This document shows, one piece after another, positions 6,194 through 8,278 of a stretch of DNA of 8,278 nt; positions within the stretch are counted from its first letter, which is position 1; each line of letters opens with the position of its first letter. The stretch comes from Prosthecobacter debontii (GTDB lineage: Bacteria > Verrucomicrobiota > Verrucomicrobiia > Verrucomicrobiales > Akkermansiaceae). The stretch is taken from the NCBI GenBank assembly GCA_945883455.1, contig CAMCXJ010000095.1:1-8278 (forward strand). The letters run 5' to 3'. The notes under the pieces are model-generated. The model searched no databases and was not told the DNA's origin. It saw only the letters and a list, made by a program, of their open reading frames with translations. A program made the position numbers and the translations under genes.

Positions 6194-6242
6194 GGTCGAA
6201 ACGATATCCATGGACGAGTTGAGGGAAGGTGTTTTTTCGACC
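6194..6242. repeat. Eight-base inverted repeat in the ABC-F/manA convergent gap
   Basis: GGTCGAAA (6194-6201) and TTTCGACC (6235-6242) are perfect inverted arms separated by 33 bases. They lie between two convergent genes, where a terminator is expected. The long loop and the lack of a T tract after the stem make that weak, and no other clear terminator was seen in 6151-6348. Confidence 0.25.
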
Positions 6243-6348
6243 GGATGCGCTGGTGCCGCGCTTTCACCCGCAGGTTCGGCGCGATGTCAGATCCGCGAAG
6301 CTATGATCCCGAACACAGGCAGAAAAATCAGCCCGCGGAGAAGTATTC

Positions 6349-7296
6349 TCAAGTGTGCGGAATGGTAATCTGCAACACCTGCGTCGGAACGGTCGCCGTC
6401 AACCCTTTCGCGCCCCTTGGCTGCAGGACGGTGCAGCCGGTGATGTGCATGTTTTCCAAACATCCGCTCACTACCGTGATCAGCGAGAAACGATCGGGAT
6501 GGGGATTCGAAATGATATCACCGGCTGCGAGATCGTGGAGAGTGGTCTTGAAATACGGGCAGGTGGCCAAGGTTGTTGGGCAGCAGGATGCAGCCCCTCC
6601 TTGGGTGTCCATCCCCGGCTCGGCATCACCGAAGTCGATGCACGCCAGTGATTCCTCCACGTGGAGCTGGCGAGGTTTGCCGGCGGAGTCGGTGCGGTTC
6701 CAATCGAAGACACGGTAGGTAGTGTCCGAGTTCTGCTGGATCTCATGGATCAGGAAACCCGCTCCGATCGCATGCAGGCGGCCGGACTCGATGAAAATGG
6801 AATCGCCCTTTGCCGGCGTGATCGCGTGGACCTGCTCCGCAACCGTTCCCTCCACGATCGCGCATTCGAAGGACTCGCGCGTCGCCCCTTTGCGCAGGCC
6901 CACGTAAAGTTTTGCCCCCGGCTTCGCATCCGCGATGAACCACATTTCCGTTTTCGGCTCACCGCCGAGTTGCCCTGCGATGGCGGCGGGCGGGTGCACC
7001 TGGATCGAGAGATCGTCCGCCGAATCGAGTATCTTAATGAGCAGCGGGAAACGGTCGGAAAGCGGCAGGCCCCCGCCGAAGATTTCCTCCCGGTGGTCTC
7101 TCCACAGCTCGTGCAGCGTCATCCCGGAAAACTTTCCGCCGGAAACCACCGACTGCGCGTCCTCCCTGTCCACGATTTCCCATGCCTCGCCGAAAGGAAC
7201 ATCCGGCGTCGGCAACGAGCGTCCGTAGATGATCTCCAGCGCGCGTCCTCCCCAGAGGCGTTCCATGTAGAGCGGATCGAAAGTGATTTCTTCCAT
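6349..7296 (-). CDS. manA: Mannose-6-phosphate isomerase, class I
   Basis: This zinc enzyme interconverts mannose-6-phosphate and fructose-6-phosphate, linking mannose use and GDP-mannose supply to glycolysis. At 315 residues it matches the short Bacillus-type ManA. The cupin metal site is complete: Gln99 and His101 in SIQVHPPA, Glu117 in KTEMWFI, and His175 in SGRLHAIGAG. Catalytic Arg201 lies in YRVFDWNR. Other family blocks are ERLWGG (12-17), PFGEAWEIVDRE (34-45) and FPLLIKILD (83-91). The C-terminal part (GCLENMHITGCTVLQPRGAKGLTATVP) is the second beta-barrel end. ATG 7296 (MEEITFDPLYMERLWGG) is chosen because upstream in-frame Met codons would run into the start region of the divergent DCC gene. 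It is convergent with the ABC-F gene and has no sugar-metabolism neighbours here. A weak ribosome-binding site is the only oddity. Confidence 0.95.
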   Translation of the reverse strand: MEEITFDPLYMERLWGGRALEIIYGRSLPTPDVPFGEAWEIVDREDAQSVVSGGKFSGMTLHELWRDHREEIFGGGLPLSDRFPLLIKILDSADDLSIQVHPPAAIAGQLGGEPKTEMWFIADAKPGAKLYVGLRKGATRESFECAIVEGTVAEQVHAITPAKGDSIFIESGRLHAIGAGFLIHEIQQNSDTTYRVFDWNRTDSAGKPRQLHVEESLACIDFGDAEPGMDTQGGAASCCPTTLATCPYFKTTLHDLAAGDIISNPHPDRFSLITVVSGCLENMHITGCTVLQPRGAKGLTATVPTQVLQITIPHT

Positions 7297-7375
7297 GGTG
7301 GAAATGTTAGTCAACAGGGCGGAGTTGGCGAGCTTTTCGGTGTGCCAATCCGAGAATTGCGAGTAGCTTCCCCGC

Positions 7376-7777
7376 ATGGGGCTCGTGCTTTTTTTCGATG
7401 GGGATTGTGCATTCTGCAGCAAGTCCGTTCGCTACATCTATCAACTCGACACGAAGCGAGCCGTTGAGTTCGCGCCCCTGCAAGGTGTCCTCGCTGCAGA
7501 GCACGATCTACGGAAACACGCAGAGAAAGGCGGCGGCTCCATGGTCATCCTCCGCGAAAGCGACGGTGTCATGTTCACCAAAAGCGACGCCATCATCGAG
7601 CTTGGAAAAGCGCTCGGCGGAGTATGGGCCGCGCTGGCACGCGCCTTTTCCCTCTTCCCCAGTCTCGCCCGCCACCGGGTCTATGATCTCATCGCGGAAA
7701 ACCGCCAGATGCTCGCCGGCAAAGGCAACCAATGCGCCATCCCGGACAAGGATTTCATGGCTCGGATGCGGAATTGA
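7376..7777 (+). CDS. DCC family thiol-disulfide oxidoreductase-like protein (DUF393)
   Basis: The 133-residue cytoplasmic protein opens LVLFFDGDCAFCSKSV, with the family hallmark Asp8-x-Asp10-Cys11-x2-Cys14 after a hydrophobic strand. This is the thioredoxin-like CxxC site of the DCC/YuxK family. Other conserved pieces are FAPLQG (32-37), a SMVILRESDGVMFTKSDAIIELGKALGG block (55-82), and the C-terminal RVYDLIAENRQMLAGKGNQCAIP (101-123), where family members carry a similar YxxIAxNRxxxxGxxxxC motif; here the last Cys is Cys120. Length is normal. The precise substrate of the family is not established. The gene is divergent from manA (79-base gap) and has no Shine-Dalgarno sequence near its ATG. 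It is convergent with ssb. It appears to be a stand-alone gene. Confidence 0.92.
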   Translation: MGLVLFFDGDCAFCSKSVRYIYQLDTKRAVEFAPLQGVLAAEHDLRKHAEKGGGSMVILRESDGVMFTKSDAIIELGKALGGVWAALARAFSLFPSLARHRVYDLIAENRQMLAGKGNQCAIPDKDFMARMRN

Positions 7778-7839
7778 GCGGCGCGATACCTCCGCCCATA
7801 CAGCCCTTTCCAGCGCCGCCATCGTCTTCCACCTGGAAA
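7778..7839. repeat. Two touching inverted repeats between the convergent DCC and ssb genes
   Basis: GCGGCGC (7778-7784) pairs with GCGCCGC (7813-7819), starting directly after the DCC stop. TTTCCAG (7807-7813) pairs with CTGGAAA (7833-7839), just after the ssb stop. The arms share base 7813, so the two stems compete at that base. Loops are 28 and 19 bases. The T run on the minus strand (opposite 7837-7843) lies before, not after, the stems for ssb transcripts, so neither is a textbook terminator. They could still act as a bidirectional 3' structure. Confidence 0.3.
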
Positions 7840-7843
7840 AAAA

Positions 7844-8278
7844 TCAGAACGGGATATCGTCCTCTTCCTGGTAGTCGTCGGCGGACGCGGCGGAACCGCC
7901 TTGGCGTGAGCCGCCATCGTGACCGCTGGAGGGATTTTCGGGAAACTGTCGGGCAGGGCCGCCCTTGCCGTCGGGCAGGTATTGGAGTATGTCCGCCACG
8001 ACTTTAAGTTTGCTGCGTTTCTGGCCGGTGGCCTTGTCGTCCCACACATCCATCTGGAGGCGGCCTTCGATGAACACGCCGCGGCCTTTTGTGAGATACT
8101 TCTGGGCGTTCTCCGCGCTGCTACCCCATACGGTGACATCCACGAAAGTAGTTTCATCCTTCCAACCGCCATTACCGTCCTGCACCTTGCGGTTCACGGC
8201 CAGGCCGAGGTCGGCTACAGCAGAGCCCTTCGGCGTATGGCGTAGCTCCGGATCGCGGGTCAGATTTCCGAGCAGCAT
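7844..8278 (-). CDS. ssb: Single-stranded DNA-binding protein (N-terminus beyond right edge)
   Basis: This is bacterial SSB, which coats single-stranded DNA in replication, recombination and repair and recruits partners through its C-terminal tip. The 144 visible residues contain the OB fold: LLGNLTRDPELRHTPKGSAVADLGLAVNR, then TTFVDVTVWGSSAENAQKYLTKGRGVFIEGRLQMDVWDDKATGQKRSKLKVVADILQYL. A glycine-, serine- and glutamine-containing disordered linker follows, ending in the acidic tip EEDDIPF, the conserved partner-binding motif. The Met encoded at the very edge (8276-8278) aligns with an internal residue of the usual MxxxNKVxLLGNLTRDPEL start, so about seven to nine residues probably lie outside the window. 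It is convergent with the DCC gene. No second SSB or rpsF/rpsR partner is visible. Confidence 0.95.
   Translation of the reverse strand: MLLGNLTRDPELRHTPKGSAVADLGLAVNRKVQDGNGGWKDETTFVDVTVWGSSAENAQKYLTKGRGVFIEGRLQMDVWDDKATGQKRSKLKVVADILQYLPDGKGGPARQFPENPSSGHDGGSRQGGSAASADDYQEEDDIPF

Noticed and set aside
6147..6368. Possible small protein of 73 codons after the ABC-F gene
   Set aside because: It begins inside the ABC-F stop region, contains the hairpin and runs into the manA 3' end. No ribosome-binding site or motif was found.
6661..7467. Plus-strand open frame of 268 codons across manA
   Set aside because: It is antisense to the conserved ManA coding sequence and has no recognisable motif; it is a by-product of GC-rich codon use.
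1..8278. CRISPR array, tRNA, rRNA or insertion sequence
   Set aside because: I saw no regularly spaced repeats, no tRNA-like cloverleaf, no rRNA sequence and no transposase motif on either strand.

Overview
The window looks like an ordinary stretch of chromosome from a fairly GC-rich Gram-negative bacterium. It most resembles the Planctomycetes-Verrucomicrobia-Chlamydiae group, probably Verrucomicrobiota. That placement rests on remembered resemblance of the SSB, the ABC-2/TPR cassette and the palindromic repeats, not on a search, so treat it as an inference. No rRNA, tRNA, CRISPR array, transposase, integrase or phage gene was seen.

Left part (1-3308, all on the minus strand; transcription runs right to left). 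A three-gene unit starts near 3308: an ABC-2 type ATPase, its six-helix permease, and a membrane-anchored TPR-like protein, separated by 13 and 4 bases. After a 173-base gap comes the 5' end of nuoD (respiratory complex I), which runs off the left edge. nuoC is not upstream of it.

Middle (3309-6150, plus strand). A divergent intergenic region leads to a complete YefM/YoeB-type toxin-antitoxin pair. It is followed 72 bases later by a long two-domain ABC-F ATPase of the YheS/ABCF3 type, a ribosome-associated translation factor family. The ABC-F gene has a seven-codon mini-ORF at its start. A palindromic repeat sits in frame between its second ATPase domain and its C-terminal coiled coil, and a second hairpin of similar layout lies just after its stop.

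Right part (6151-8278). A class I mannose-6-phosphate isomerase (minus) is convergent with the ABC-F gene and divergent from a small DCC-family (DUF393) thiol-oxidoreductase-like protein (plus). That gene is convergent with ssb (minus), which runs off the right edge and lacks only a few N-terminal residues.

The genes are mostly unrelated housekeeping units. Real functional links exist only within the ATPase-permease-TPR cassette and within the antitoxin-toxin pair. I did not find a clearly new multi-gene system. The points most worth a second look are the repeat inside the ABC-F gene, the TPR companion of the ABC-2 transporter, the mini-ORF before the ABC-F gene, and the separation of nuoD from nuoC.
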